DNA from: Thermoanaerobacterales bacterium UBA4880 | GTDB taxonomy: Bacteria; Bacillota; Thermoanaerobacteria; Thermoanaerobacterales; UBA4877 | Assembly: GCA_002399285.1 (NCBI GenBank) | Contig: DHDI01000018.1 | Location: forward strand, 15,155 to 79,154 | Length of the DNA stretch: 64,000 nucleotides | Direction of reading: 5' to 3' | In this document: piece by piece, positions 17,821 to 26,538 of the stretch | Numbering within the stretch: position 1 is the first letter of the stretch | Layout of the letters: each line of letters starts with the position of its first letter | The notes under the pieces: model-generated | Databases searched by the model: none | What the model was told of the DNA's origin: nothing | Seen by the model: only the letters and a program-made list of their open reading frames with translations | Program-made: the position numbers and the translations under genes

Positions 17821-19044
17821 ATGAATGAGATAGAACTGCTGGCGCCGGCAGGCGACCTCGAGAGATTGAAGGCGGCCGTTTATTATGGAGCGGACGCCAT
17901 ATACATCGGGGGCAAAAGATACGGTCTTCGTGCGGGTTCCAACAATTTTACCATGGAGGAGATAAAGGAAGGGGTAGACTATGCCCACCAAAGAGGCAGA
18001 AGGGTCTACCTTACTTTAAATATAATACCTCATAATGAAGATCTGGACGGAATGGACGATTATATTGCGGACACATTCAGCTCAGGCATAGACGCCTATA
18101 TAGTCTCCGATCCCGGGATCTTTGCAATGGTCAAAAAGATAGCGCCTGCGGCGGAGATCCATATCAGCACGCAAGCAAACAATACCAATTGGCTCAGCGC
18201 CGAGTTCTGGCACGACCTTGGTGCAAAGCGGGTAGTTCTGGCGCGGGAGCTTTCCATAGAAGAAATAAGGGATATAAGGAATAGGGTCTCCGACACGTTG
18301 GAATTGGAAGCTTTTATACACGGCGCTATGTGCATATCATATTCCGGGCGCTGTCTCCTCAGCAATTTTATGACGGGCAGGGATGCCAACAGGGGTGAAT
18401 GCACCCATCCATGCAGATGGAGGTATCATTTGATGGAAGAGAAAAGGCCCGGCGAGTATTTTCCGGTGTTTGAAGACGAAAACGGCAGCCATATAATGAA
18501 TTCAAAGGACCTGTGTATGATAAAATATCTGCCCGAACTCATCGAGGCAGGTGTGACCAGTCTGAAGATCGAGGGCAGGAATAAGGGCATATACTATGTG
18601 GCCGTGACCGTGAATGCATACAGAAAGGCGTTGGACGCCTATCTTAATGACACGGAGGGGTACGGCTTTGATGGAGTCCTTTTGGATGAACTGTATAAGG
18701 CCAGCACGAGGGACTTTACGACGGGCTTTTACCTCGGCAGGCCCGGCCCGGAAGCCAATATGTATGACAGTGACGCGCATCGTGTTGGTTATGATATTAT
18801 AGGCATCGTCAGGGATTACAATGAGGATAACGGCACGATGCTTGTAGAACAGCGGAACAGGTTCTGTGAAAACGAGGAGGTTGAGGTGCTGACACCGGAC
18901 GGCGTGTATCCATTTAATACGGGCGAACTGTATGACGAGAACCTGAGCAGGATAGAATCGGCTCCGCACGCGCAGCAAATGGTCTGGATGCGTTCCCCGA
19001 GAAAATTTACCGAATATGACATATTGAGGCGTAAAAAGGTATGA
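17821..19044 (+). CDS. trhP: U32 family protein, tRNA hydroxylation TrhP-like
   Basis: A 407-residue peptidase-U32-family protein. The signature HGAMCISYSGRCLLSN is near residues 163-178, and the cysteines in RGECTHPCRW are the likely Fe-S ligands. In Bacillus TrhP proteins, prephenate-dependent, hydroxylate U34 of tRNA and TrmR then methylates it. Bacillus has two adjacent U32 genes; only this one, of the longer type, is here. The annotation 'collagenase/protease' seen for this family is probably misleading. Confidence 0.85.
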   Translation: MNEIELLAPAGDLERLKAAVYYGADAIYIGGKRYGLRAGSNNFTMEEIKEGVDYAHQRGRRVYLTLNIIPHNEDLDGMDDYIADTFSSGIDAYIVSDPGIFAMVKKIAPAAEIHISTQANNTNWLSAEFWHDLGAKRVVLARELSIEEIRDIRNRVSDTLELEAFIHGAMCISYSGRCLLSNFMTGRDANRGECTHPCRWRYHLMEEKRPGEYFPVFEDENGSHIMNSKDLCMIKYLPELIEAGVTSLKIEGRNKGIYYVAVTVNAYRKALDAYLNDTEGYGFDGVLLDELYKASTRDFTTGFYLGRPGPEANMYDSDAHRVGYDIIGIVRDYNEDNGTMLVEQRNRFCENEEVEVLTPDGVYPFNTGELYDENLSRIESAPHAQQMVWMRSPRKFTEYDILRRKKV

Positions 19045-19049
19045 TAATG

Positions 19050-19094
19050 CCCCCATTCGGAGATAATATCTTTAATCTGCGATGGGGGTATTTT
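19050..19094 (+). terminator. Terminator whose 3' arm doubles as the pbp ribosome binding site
   Basis: CCCCCAT (19050-19056) pairs with ATGGGGG (19082-19088) across a 25-base loop, followed by TATTTTT. The ATG of the PBP gene begins eight bases after the GGGGG, which is its only SD-like sequence. The stem therefore both ends the trhP transcript and could hide the PBP ribosome site. Confidence 0.65.
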
Positions 19095-19095
19095 T

Positions 19096-20718
19096 ATGCC
19101 TATAAGGATTCGAATCATTTGTATATCGGCGGTCCTATGTTTTGCCATGATGATTTCCAAGCTCTTCTATATACAGATATATGAAGGCAAGAAATATAAG
19201 GAAATGGCAGAAAACCAAGTGTCTGAAGAGGTCATGCTTAAGCCGGACAGGGGAGCCATCTTGGACAGGAACGGCGAGACGCTCACCGACAGGGAGGATA
19301 TAGACGAGATAATAGCCGTACCGGCACAAATAAGGGACAAGCAACTGGCCGCCGGAGTGATATCCAAGCTGTGCGGCCAGTATGATGTGGAGGAGCGCCT
19401 GGAAAACGGAAGCAAGGATGTACTTACATTCGAAATCAAAGATAAGGGATTATTGAAGATGTTGGAAGGGTCGCTTCCCCATGGGGTCTACGTGTATCAC
19501 GACACACTGAGATACAGCGGAGACGGCCTGGCCGAGCACGTTATCGGCTATCTCAATGCAAACGGCACCGGAATGATGGGTATGGAAAGAGATTTTGATC
19601 AGGACATGAAGAGCAGCGACAAGATGATAATGAGGGTATACAAGGACGGATCGGACAGGATACTGCCGGGAATGGACGCGGAGTTTGTAAATAAAGGCGA
19701 GGATAGAGGCTTTAATGTAAAGACCACTTTGAACTATAGGATACAGCAGGCTGCCGAACAAGTGATGGATAAATACGGCGTAAACGGAGCCGTTGTGGTT
19801 TTAGACACAAATTCGGGTGAAATACTTGCAATGGCCAGCAGACCACAGTTCGATCAGAATGAAATAAATAATAGTCTCAAACGGAATGACGCGCCTCTCA
19901 TAAACAGGGCAATGAACGGTTATCCGCCCGGCTCGGTGTTTAAAACGATAGTGGCGGCCGCCGCATTGGAGGATGGCAGAGTGAGTACCGGAGACCACTT
20001 TTACTGCGGAGGCAGCATAAATGTTAAGGGAGTCACGTATAATTGCTTTGATAAAGAGGTACACGGAAATATCGATTTTAAAAGCGCCTATTCGCAATCC
20101 TGCAATGTGGCCTTCATTCAGATAGGCATGAGGGCCGGCGGAGAAAAAATATTGGAGATGGCCCAAAAATTTGGATTTGGCGAACCGGAGAACATAGGTA
20201 TCGATATAAAGCAAAATATCAATCTTCCCAAAGCGAATGAGACGGCAGGCGCAGGAATAGGTAATCTGTCCATCGGACAGGGGAGTCTGCTGGTGTCGCC
20301 TCTGCAGGTGGCAGATATGACGGCGGTAATAGCAAACGGGGGTTACAGATATAAACCGAGACTGGTCGATTCCATAGTGGATGACAACGGCAGCGTGCTC
20401 AAAAAAGTTACCAAGAGCGAGGGCTATAGGGTGATAGACTCTGAAGTCGCGAAGGACCTATGCGAAATGATGAAGCTTGCCGTATCCGAGGGAACGGGCG
20501 GAAAGGCCGATATAGACGGGACCGTGGCAGGCAAGACGGGCACGGCGGAATTCAATAAGGAAAAGAATATTTCACATTCATGGTTTACGGGTTTTTTCCC
20601 CTATGACGATCCGCAGTATGTCATAACAGTGATGGCGGAGGGAGGCGGCGTCGGAGGAGGTAAAGCCGCGGAAGTATTCCACGATGTGGCTGAAGACATT
20701 TTAAAAATAGCCAAATAA
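19096..20718 (+). CDS. Class B penicillin-binding protein (transpeptidase)
   Basis: A 540-residue membrane-anchored D,D-transpeptidase (FtsI/PBP2 class) that cross-links peptidoglycan. One N-terminal membrane helix (residues 5-24), a short dimerisation domain (about 45-190) and a transpeptidase domain with the active site S280-x2-K283 (PPGSVFKT), SQSCN around 333, and K480-T-G. No PASTA domains. The gene lies just before sigK, so a sporulation role (SpoVD-like cortex synthesis) is possible but not shown. Its SD lies in the upstream hairpin. Confidence 0.92.
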   Translation: MPIRIRIICISAVLCFAMMISKLFYIQIYEGKKYKEMAENQVSEEVMLKPDRGAILDRNGETLTDREDIDEIIAVPAQIRDKQLAAGVISKLCGQYDVEERLENGSKDVLTFEIKDKGLLKMLEGSLPHGVYVYHDTLRYSGDGLAEHVIGYLNANGTGMMGMERDFDQDMKSSDKMIMRVYKDGSDRILPGMDAEFVNKGEDRGFNVKTTLNYRIQQAAEQVMDKYGVNGAVVVLDTNSGEILAMASRPQFDQNEINNSLKRNDAPLINRAMNGYPPGSVFKTIVAAAALEDGRVSTGDHFYCGGSINVKGVTYNCFDKEVHGNIDFKSAYSQSCNVAFIQIGMRAGGEKILEMAQKFGFGEPENIGIDIKQNINLPKANETAGAGIGNLSIGQGSLLVSPLQVADMTAVIANGGYRYKPRLVDSIVDDNGSVLKKVTKSEGYRVIDSEVAKDLCEMMKLAVSEGTGGKADIDGTVAGKTGTAEFNKEKNISHSWFTGFFPYDDPQYVITVMAEGGGVGGGKAAEVFHDVAEDILKIAK

Positions 20719-20790
20719 AATTAATAGACATGCACAAAAACCCGGTCGGACACATATTATTTAATTATCCGGTCGGGGGGTGTATTCTCT

Positions 20791-21486
20791 TTGCTATTAC
20801 CGAATTTTTTATTCTTGATGCCTCTGGTATGCGTTACTTTTGCATCGGGCTATATCACATGCAGCAATTCCTTTCCCCAAGTCCTTTCAGCCAAAGAAGA
20901 AAAGTACTATCTGGAATGTATGAAAAATGGCGACAAAGATGCAAGAAATATACTGATCGAAAGAAACTTGCGCTTGGTTGCCCATGTGGTAAAAAAATAT
21001 TCTGCAAATAACAAGGATTTGGATGATCTCATATCCATAGGCACCATAGGATTGATAAAGGCAATAAATACTTATGACGAGACTAAGGGCACCAGGCTGG
21101 CCACATATGCCGCCCGATGCATCGATAACGAGATATTGATGTCCATAAGGTCGAATAAAAAGACAAGAAATGAAGTATATCTGCAAGATCCCATAGGCAT
21201 TGACAAAGAGGGAAATGAGATCTCGCTTATCGACGTGCTAGGCACAGAAGGTGATGAAATAAGCGATGAGGTAGAAGAAAAAATGCAGATTAAGAAACTC
21301 TACGAGAAATTGAATCGGTGCCTTAAAGGCCGGGAGAGACAAATAATAGAATTGCGCTATGGGTTGAACAACGGCGCCGGTAAAACGCAGATGGAGATAG
21401 CCAAACTGCTGGGGATTTCCAGATCTTATGTGTCGAGGATAGAAAAAAAGGCCCTGATGAAACTTTCCAAAGAGCTCTCAAACTGA
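20791..21486 (+). CDS. sigK: RNA polymerase sporulation sigma factor SigK, precursor form
   Basis: A 231-residue sigma-70 family factor for late mother-cell genes. About 20 hydrophobic N-terminal residues (MLLPNFLFLMPLVCVTFASG) form the pro-sequence normally removed by SpoIVFB. Then FPQVLSAKEEKYYLECM, the region 2 segment NLRLVAHVVKKY and DLISIGTIGLIKAI, and region 4 helix-turn-helix EIAKLLGISRSYVSRIEKKA. The TTG start follows GGGGGGTG with good spacing. The gene is uninterrupted; there is no skin-type element in it. CATATTAT upstream could be a sigma-E/K -10. Confidence 0.95.
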   Translation: MLLPNFLFLMPLVCVTFASGYITCSNSFPQVLSAKEEKYYLECMKNGDKDARNILIERNLRLVAHVVKKYSANNKDLDDLISIGTIGLIKAINTYDETKGTRLATYAARCIDNEILMSIRSNKKTRNEVYLQDPIGIDKEGNEISLIDVLGTEGDEISDEVEEKMQIKKLYEKLNRCLKGRERQIIELRYGLNNGAGKTQMEIAKLLGISRSYVSRIEKKALMKLSKELSN

Positions 21487-21541
21487 TTGCAGGGCTTTCT
21501 TTTTTTGCTATAATTGTAATGGATACCGGAGGTGCTGAGAT

Positions 21542-22045
21542 ATGCTGCTATATCCTGATATGTATTTGGATTCGATAGACAACCTGAATATTAAAGTTCT
21601 GAGGGAGATGGGATTTGAGGCCCTTATCCTGGACATCGACAATACGATAATCGAGTGGAATATCAGAGTTCCCGATGACCGGAGCAGACGGATAATAAAG
21701 GAAGCTATGGCTGTGGGCATGAAGGTGTGTCTCATATCCAACGGCACGAGAAACAGGGTATCGGAATTTGCCGCTGCGTTGGATGTATCCTGCGTTTACA
21801 ATGCCGGCAAGCCGCGCAAAAGCCCGTACAGGAGAGCGCTGAAGCTTCTCGGCGTAAGTCCCGACAAGGTCGTCGCCATAGGAGATCAGGTGTTTACCGA
21901 TATACTCGGCGGCAATCGTCTGGGTTTTTATACCATATTGGTACGCCCCATTTCGACAAAAGAAACTAAATGGACATGTTTTATAAGAAGGTTTGAAAGA
22001 ATTGTATTGAATAAATATAATAAAAATGTAAAAAAATCTGATTAG
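21542..22045 (+). CDS. yqeG: YqeG family HAD-IIIA phosphatase
   Basis: A 167-residue HAD hydrolase of the YqeG/GEP4 family. Motif I LDIDNTI has the nucleophile and acid Asp pair (near residue 31), LISNGT is motif II, and AIGDQVFTDILGGNR holds the acidic motif. Family relatives dephosphorylate phosphatidylglycerophosphate in mitochondria and plants, so a phospholipid role is plausible. SD CGGAGGTG. A perfect Spo0A-box sequence on the other strand (21951-21961) lies in its 3' end, upstream of pilB. Confidence 0.88.
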   Translation: MLLYPDMYLDSIDNLNIKVLREMGFEALILDIDNTIIEWNIRVPDDRSRRIIKEAMAVGMKVCLISNGTRNRVSEFAAALDVSCVYNAGKPRKSPYRRALKLLGVSPDKVVAIGDQVFTDILGGNRLGFYTILVRPISTKETKWTCFIRRFERIVLNKYNKNVKKSD

Positions 22046-22049
22046 CAAT

Positions 22050-22077
22050 AAAGGATAATCATTGTTTTTGTCGAATA
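22050..22077 (+). promoter_or_regulatory. Putative sigma-H promoter with overlapping Spo0A box before pilB
   Basis: AAAGGATAA (22050-22058), an 11-base spacer, and GTCGAATA (22070-22077) fit the sigma-H consensus RnAGGAwww-N11/12-RnnGAATww. The -10 overlaps TTTTTGTCGAA (22065-22075), containing the core 0A box TGTCGAA. The layout is almost the same as the one before spo0A in this window. A second 0A box in the opposite orientation, TTTCGACAAAA, lies at 21951-21961. Promoter use is inferred from sequence only. Confidence 0.7.
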
Positions 22078-22122
22078 CAGTATTATTGTAAAATAGGACT
22101 AATTTCCCATTAAGGAGAAATC

Positions 22123-23799
22123 ATGGTAAAGCGTACGCTGGGAGAAATATTGGTCTTCATGTCAATAATCGACGGAAAGCAATTGAATAAAGCTTTGGAA
22201 GAGCAAAAGAGATCGGGTGAAAAGCTGGGGGAGGTCTTGATCCGTCTGGGATACGCTACGCCGGAGCAGATAGCGAAGGCACAGGGTTTTCAGCTGGGCG
22301 CACCCTATATGGAGATATCCAGTTCCTATATTGATACCGATGCGCCGAAACTTATATCCGCCAATTTAGCCAAAAGGCATAGGTTGATCCCGATAAGGCG
22401 GGATACGGATGGCTTATGTGTGGCAATGGCCGATCCGTCGGATATATTAGCCATAGATGACGCCTCTATTGCAACGGGTATGAATATCAAACCTTTTGCG
22501 GCGACCCCTGCTGATATTGAAAAGGCGATAAGCCGTTTTTACGGTCGGCAGGAAGCCGAGAGCACGGTCAAGGACTTTGGAAGAGAGTACGGCAGCTTCG
22601 ATGAATCCGATGGTGAAATCCCCGAGAGTGTTGCCAACGCCCCGGCAGTGAAGCTTCTCAACCTAATAATTGAGCAGGGCGTCGGAAGCAGGGCCAGCGA
22701 TATACATATAGAACCGACCCAGGACGATGTCCGCATAAGATTCAGGATAGACGGCGAACTCCATGAAATAATGAAACCTTCCAAGGATGTCCTCGGTCCT
22801 ATAATAACCAGGATAAAGATAATGGCAAACCTCAATATTGCGGAGCAGAGGCTTCCACAGGACGGAAGGATAGAGACGGAAGTCGACGGGAGGGAACTGG
22901 ATATAAGGGTATCGATAATTCCGACTATTAACGGAGAGAAGGCCGTTCTTAGGCTGCTTGACAAGGGCAATTTTTTGATAACGCGGGACAGGTTGGGATT
23001 GAGTCCCGATGCGATGAACAAGTACCTGTCGTTTTTGAAGCATCCCCACGGTATAATTTTGGTGACGGGTCCCACCGGCAGTGGAAAAACCACTACGCTT
23101 TACACTATGCTTGATGAGATAAATAAAGAGAGTAAAAATATCATAACGATAGAGGACCCGGTCGAATATACGATATCCGGGGTGAATCAGATCCAGGTGA
23201 ATGAGAAGATCGGACTCGGCTTTGCCAATATTTTGCGGTCCGTCTTAAGGCAGGACCCAGATATAATAATGGTAGGGGAAATAAGAGATAATGAGACGGC
23301 TGAATTGGCTGTTCGCGCGGCAATAACCGGACATTTGGTGCTTTCAACACTGCATACCAACGATGCCGCCGGTGCGGTGACAAGGCTTGCGGACATGGGC
23401 ATAGAGCCGTATTTATTATCATCGTCGGTTGTCGGAGTGATCGCTCAGAGACTTGTGCGCAAGATCTGTCAGAATTGTAAGGTGGCCTATGAGGCTGACG
23501 ATGCGGAAAAGCAGCTGCTTGGGCTGACTCCCAAAAACGATTTCACGCTTTACAGGGGCGCAGGCTGCGCAGTTTGTAATGGGACAGGCTATAGGGGAAG
23601 GCAAGGTATATTTGAAATGCTTCCGATCACAAAAGAGATAAAAAAGGCGATAAATTCCAAGAAGACGGAAGACCAAATAGCGGCCATGGCCGTTAAGGAA
23701 GGCAACCGCCTTTTGATCGACAGCGCTAGGGAGCTGGTATTAAAGGGAGTGACCACGCCTGAGGAGATGACGAGGGTTACATATGAGGAACGGGGATAG
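22123..23799 (+). CDS. pilB: Type IV pilus extension ATPase PilB
   Basis: A 558-residue GspE/PulE ATPase that powers pilus assembly. The N-terminal domain (1-150) looks like MshEN: LGEILVFMSIIDGKQLNKAL and then LGEVLIRLGYATPEQ, a repeat pattern that binds cyclic di-GMP in related ATPases. Walker A GPTGSGKTTT is at about 316, the Asp and His boxes follow, and a four-cysteine zinc site lies in ICQNCK and CAVCNG. It is the first gene of a twelve-to-thirteen-gene pilus operon. Confidence 0.97.
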   Translation: MVKRTLGEILVFMSIIDGKQLNKALEEQKRSGEKLGEVLIRLGYATPEQIAKAQGFQLGAPYMEISSSYIDTDAPKLISANLAKRHRLIPIRRDTDGLCVAMADPSDILAIDDASIATGMNIKPFAATPADIEKAISRFYGRQEAESTVKDFGREYGSFDESDGEIPESVANAPAVKLLNLIIEQGVGSRASDIHIEPTQDDVRIRFRIDGELHEIMKPSKDVLGPIITRIKIMANLNIAEQRLPQDGRIETEVDGRELDIRVSIIPTINGEKAVLRLLDKGNFLITRDRLGLSPDAMNKYLSFLKHPHGIILVTGPTGSGKTTTLYTMLDEINKESKNIITIEDPVEYTISGVNQIQVNEKIGLGFANILRSVLRQDPDIIMVGEIRDNETAELAVRAAITGHLVLSTLHTNDAAGAVTRLADMGIEPYLLSSSVVGVIAQRLVRKICQNCKVAYEADDAEKQLLGLTPKNDFTLYRGAGCAVCNGTGYRGRQGIFEMLPITKEIKKAINSKKTEDQIAAMAVKEGNRLLIDSARELVLKGVTTPEEMTRVTYEERG

Positions 23800-24868
23800 G
23801 CTGTCAAATATAGATAAACTCTTAGGCCATATGGCTGATATGGGTGCGTCGGACTTGCATCTTACCGTGGGTATACCGCCTGTTGCCAGGATCAACGGTC
23901 TTTTGAAGAGGATGGACCTTGCTGCCCTGAACGGGGAGGATACGCTGAACTATGCCAAGGTCATCCTGGACGAGAGACAGTTTGATGCTCTGGAGAAAGC
24001 AGGTGAGATCGATTTGGCCTATTCCGTGCCGGATGCGGATAGGTACAGGATAAACATATTCAGACAGAGGGGAACATACGGTCTGGCGGTGAGACTTATA
24101 CCCGCAAGGGTACCTTCCTTAGAGGAGCTGAAACTTCCGGACGCAGTGGGCGGCCTGGCCATGAAGCCGCGCGGGCTCGTACTCGTCACCGGTCCGACGG
24201 GATGCGGCAAGTCTACCACGCTGGCATCCATGATAGATAGGATAAATCATGAAAGAACCTCTCATATAATTACTTTGGAAGATCCCATAGAATATCTGCA
24301 CATACATGACAAGAGCATAATAGCTCAGAGAGAAGTCGGTAGCGATACATTGTCCTTTGCCGACGGTCTCCGGGCCGCACTCAGAGAGGACCCCGATGTT
24401 ATCCTTGTCGGGGAGATGAGGGACCTTGAGACTATATCCACAGCCATAACTGCAGCTGAGACCGGACATCTGGTGATGTCTACCCTCCACACCATAGGGG
24501 CTGCAAGGACCATAGACAGGATCATCGACGTATTTCCTCCTTATCAGCAAAGACAGATCAGGATGCAACTTGCCAGCGTCCTTCAGGGTATCGTATCTCA
24601 GCAGCTCTTGACCACCGCCGATGAAACGGGCAGGGCAGCAGCCGCAGAGGTGATGATAGCCACGCCTGCCGTCTCAAATCTGATAAGGGAGGACAAGACT
24701 CATCAGATACAGTCAATGATACAGACAGGCGCAAAGTATGGCATGGTATCCATGGACAATTCCATAGCCGCCCTCTGCATAAGCGGCAGGATCAGCCGCA
24801 GCGAGGCAGCCATGTATGCCATGGAACCGGAAAATTTAAACGGTATATTAACCGCAGCAGGCAGGTGA
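23783..24868 (+). CDS. pilT: Type IV pilus retraction ATPase PilT
   Basis: A 361-residue ATPase for pilus depolymerisation and twitching. The N-terminal MLGHMADMGASDLHL segment is typical of PilT, Walker A GPTGCGKST is near residue 137, and the C-terminal retraction motif region is marked by AEVMIATPAVSNLIRE. The start overlaps pilB by 17 bases. Presence of PilT beside PilB means dynamic, retractile pili rather than a pure secretion system. Confidence 0.96.
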   Translation: MRNGDRLSNIDKLLGHMADMGASDLHLTVGIPPVARINGLLKRMDLAALNGEDTLNYAKVILDERQFDALEKAGEIDLAYSVPDADRYRINIFRQRGTYGLAVRLIPARVPSLEELKLPDAVGGLAMKPRGLVLVTGPTGCGKSTTLASMIDRINHERTSHIITLEDPIEYLHIHDKSIIAQREVGSDTLSFADGLRAALREDPDVILVGEMRDLETISTAITAAETGHLVMSTLHTIGAARTIDRIIDVFPPYQQRQIRMQLASVLQGIVSQQLLTTADETGRAAAAEVMIATPAVSNLIREDKTHQIQSMIQTGAKYGMVSMDNSIAALCISGRISRSEAAMYAMEPENLNGILTAAGR

Positions 24869-24872
24869 CGTT

Positions 24873-26084
24873 ATGCCAATATTTCAGTACAGGGCGAGGG
24901 ATGAAGCAGGCAGGCTCATCACCGGCGAGATGGAAAGCAAAAGTAGTATATTGGTCAATGCAAGCTTGAGAGGTAAAGACCTGTATCCAGTCGATATTAA
25001 GCAAAAACCTGTGGGAAAGGATATCTCTCTTCAGAAGTTCGGATCGAGAGTGGAGATAAAGGACATAGCCGTATTTTGCAGACAGTTTGCCGCTTTGAAT
25101 CACGCTGGGGTGCCGGTGCCTGCATGCCTGGATATATTGAGAGAACAGACGGAGAATAAAAGACTAAGGGGCGCATTGGCCGGGATGCATGAGAATGTGC
25201 AGAAGGGCAAATCATTATCCGATACCATGCTTAAATATACGGAAATCTTTCCGCAGCTGCTGATCAGCATGGTGGAAGCGGGAGAGACCAGCGGTACTTT
25301 GGATACGGTTATGGGTAAAATGGCCGAACATTTTGAGACCCAGAACGGGATAGATCAGAAAATAAAATCTGCATTGACATATCCTGCAGTGGTTGCTTGT
25401 GTGGCCGTGGGAGTAGTGATATTCCTTGTGAGCTTCGTACTGCCTACGTTTATAGGCCTTTTCCGGTCGGCAGGGGTAGAACTGCCGGTCCCGACTAAAA
25501 TACTCATAGGTTTTAGCGGCCTCATTCGTAATTATTGGTATATATTTTTAATGGCATTTGCGGCATCGTATGCGCTTTACAAGTTTTACATCACGTCGTC
25601 TGAGGGCAGAAAAAGGGTGGATGGTCTCAAGCTGTCTTTGCCCGTTATAGGTACGCTTAACAGGCAAATAGTCACAGCCCGGTTTACGAGAACGCTGGGT
25701 ATATTGATACGCAGCGGAGTGCCCTTGTTGAGATCCATGGAGATCACCGACAAAGTTATAGGCAACCGCACTGTATCGGAGGCCATCTCGGATATATCGG
25801 CCGCCCTTGCCGAGGGTTCCGGTCTGGCCGCTCCCATGAGATCGTCGGGGCTGTTCCCTCCCGTTGTCTATCAGATGGTAGAGGTGGGGGAAAGCTCCGG
25901 TACTCTGGATGATATGCTCCTCAATGCGGCAGACTTCTTTGACAGGGAGGTTGAGACGGCTGCGGCCCGGCTGACAAGCATGATCGAACCCGCGCTTACT
26001 CTCTTTATGGCCGGGATCATAGGATTCATAGTCATATCCATAGCCCTCCCCATGTTCCGCATGATGAATCTTGTGGGATATTGA
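24873..26084 (+). CDS. pilC: Type IV pilus platform protein PilC
   Basis: A 403-residue inner-membrane platform with two GspF domains (about 65-190 and 265-390) and three hydrophobic helices (near 170, 220 and 375). Family motifs are FCRQFAALNHAGVP and, in the second repeat, RTLGILIRSGVPLL. It anchors the PilB and PilT motors. It begins four bases after pilT. Confidence 0.95.
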   Translation: MPIFQYRARDEAGRLITGEMESKSSILVNASLRGKDLYPVDIKQKPVGKDISLQKFGSRVEIKDIAVFCRQFAALNHAGVPVPACLDILREQTENKRLRGALAGMHENVQKGKSLSDTMLKYTEIFPQLLISMVEAGETSGTLDTVMGKMAEHFETQNGIDQKIKSALTYPAVVACVAVGVVIFLVSFVLPTFIGLFRSAGVELPVPTKILIGFSGLIRNYWYIFLMAFAASYALYKFYITSSEGRKRVDGLKLSLPVIGTLNRQIVTARFTRTLGILIRSGVPLLRSMEITDKVIGNRTVSEAISDISAALAEGSGLAAPMRSSGLFPPVVYQMVEVGESSGTLDDMLLNAADFFDREVETAAARLTSMIEPALTLFMAGIIGFIVISIALPMFRMMNLVGY

Positions 26085-26110
26085 AAATGATAATAAGGGA
26101 GATAGATAAA

Positions 26111-26503
26111 ATGCGAACTAACCAGAAGGGATTTACGCTTATCGAACTCGTGGTAGTCATAGCCATACTCGGCGTATTGACCTGCATAGCCGTGCCCAAT
26201 GTCACCGGCGCCATGGCAAAGGCGAGGGAAGGTGCGGACAGGGCCACCGCTCTCACCATTGCCAATGCCGCAAAGCAATATATAATAGAAAACAATGTAT
26301 CACCGGGGGAAGGTGCAGTGGATGAAAATCATAAACTTGTAAAAGATCAATATCTGGAGTCCGTGCCCAAGCCGCAGAATAATGCTTCCGCAACATTTTT
26401 TCTGGATGTAAGCGGTGATTTGGATAAACCCGTCATAAAAGTCGGTTATGGATCAGGCGGCGATACGCTATATCCGTACGACGATGAGAAGAAAAGCAAG
26501 TAA
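26111..26503 (+). CDS. pilA: Major pilin-like prepilin
   Basis: A 130-residue prepilin with a short leader MRTNQKG and the class III cleavage site G-FTLIELVVVIAILGVL, including Glu5. The remainder is a small soluble domain with few charged loops. The ATG at 26111 is chosen over one at 26081 because it gives the normal 7-residue leader and has GGGAGAT upstream. As the first pilin after the motor genes it is the best candidate for the major subunit. Confidence 0.88.
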   Translation: MRTNQKGFTLIELVVVIAILGVLTCIAVPNVTGAMAKAREGADRATALTIANAAKQYIIENNVSPGEGAVDENHKLVKDQYLESVPKPQNNASATFFLDVSGDLDKPVIKVGYGSGGDTLYPYDDEKKSK

Positions 26504-26538
26504 TAATAAAAACGCGCTTTTTATTTAGAAAGGGCAAC

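Noticed and set aside
20742-20776. Direct repeat CCGGTCGG twice before sigK
   Set aside because: Two eight-base copies 27 bases apart; the second forms part of the sigK SD region. Too short to support an att site or skin remnant, and sigK is intact.
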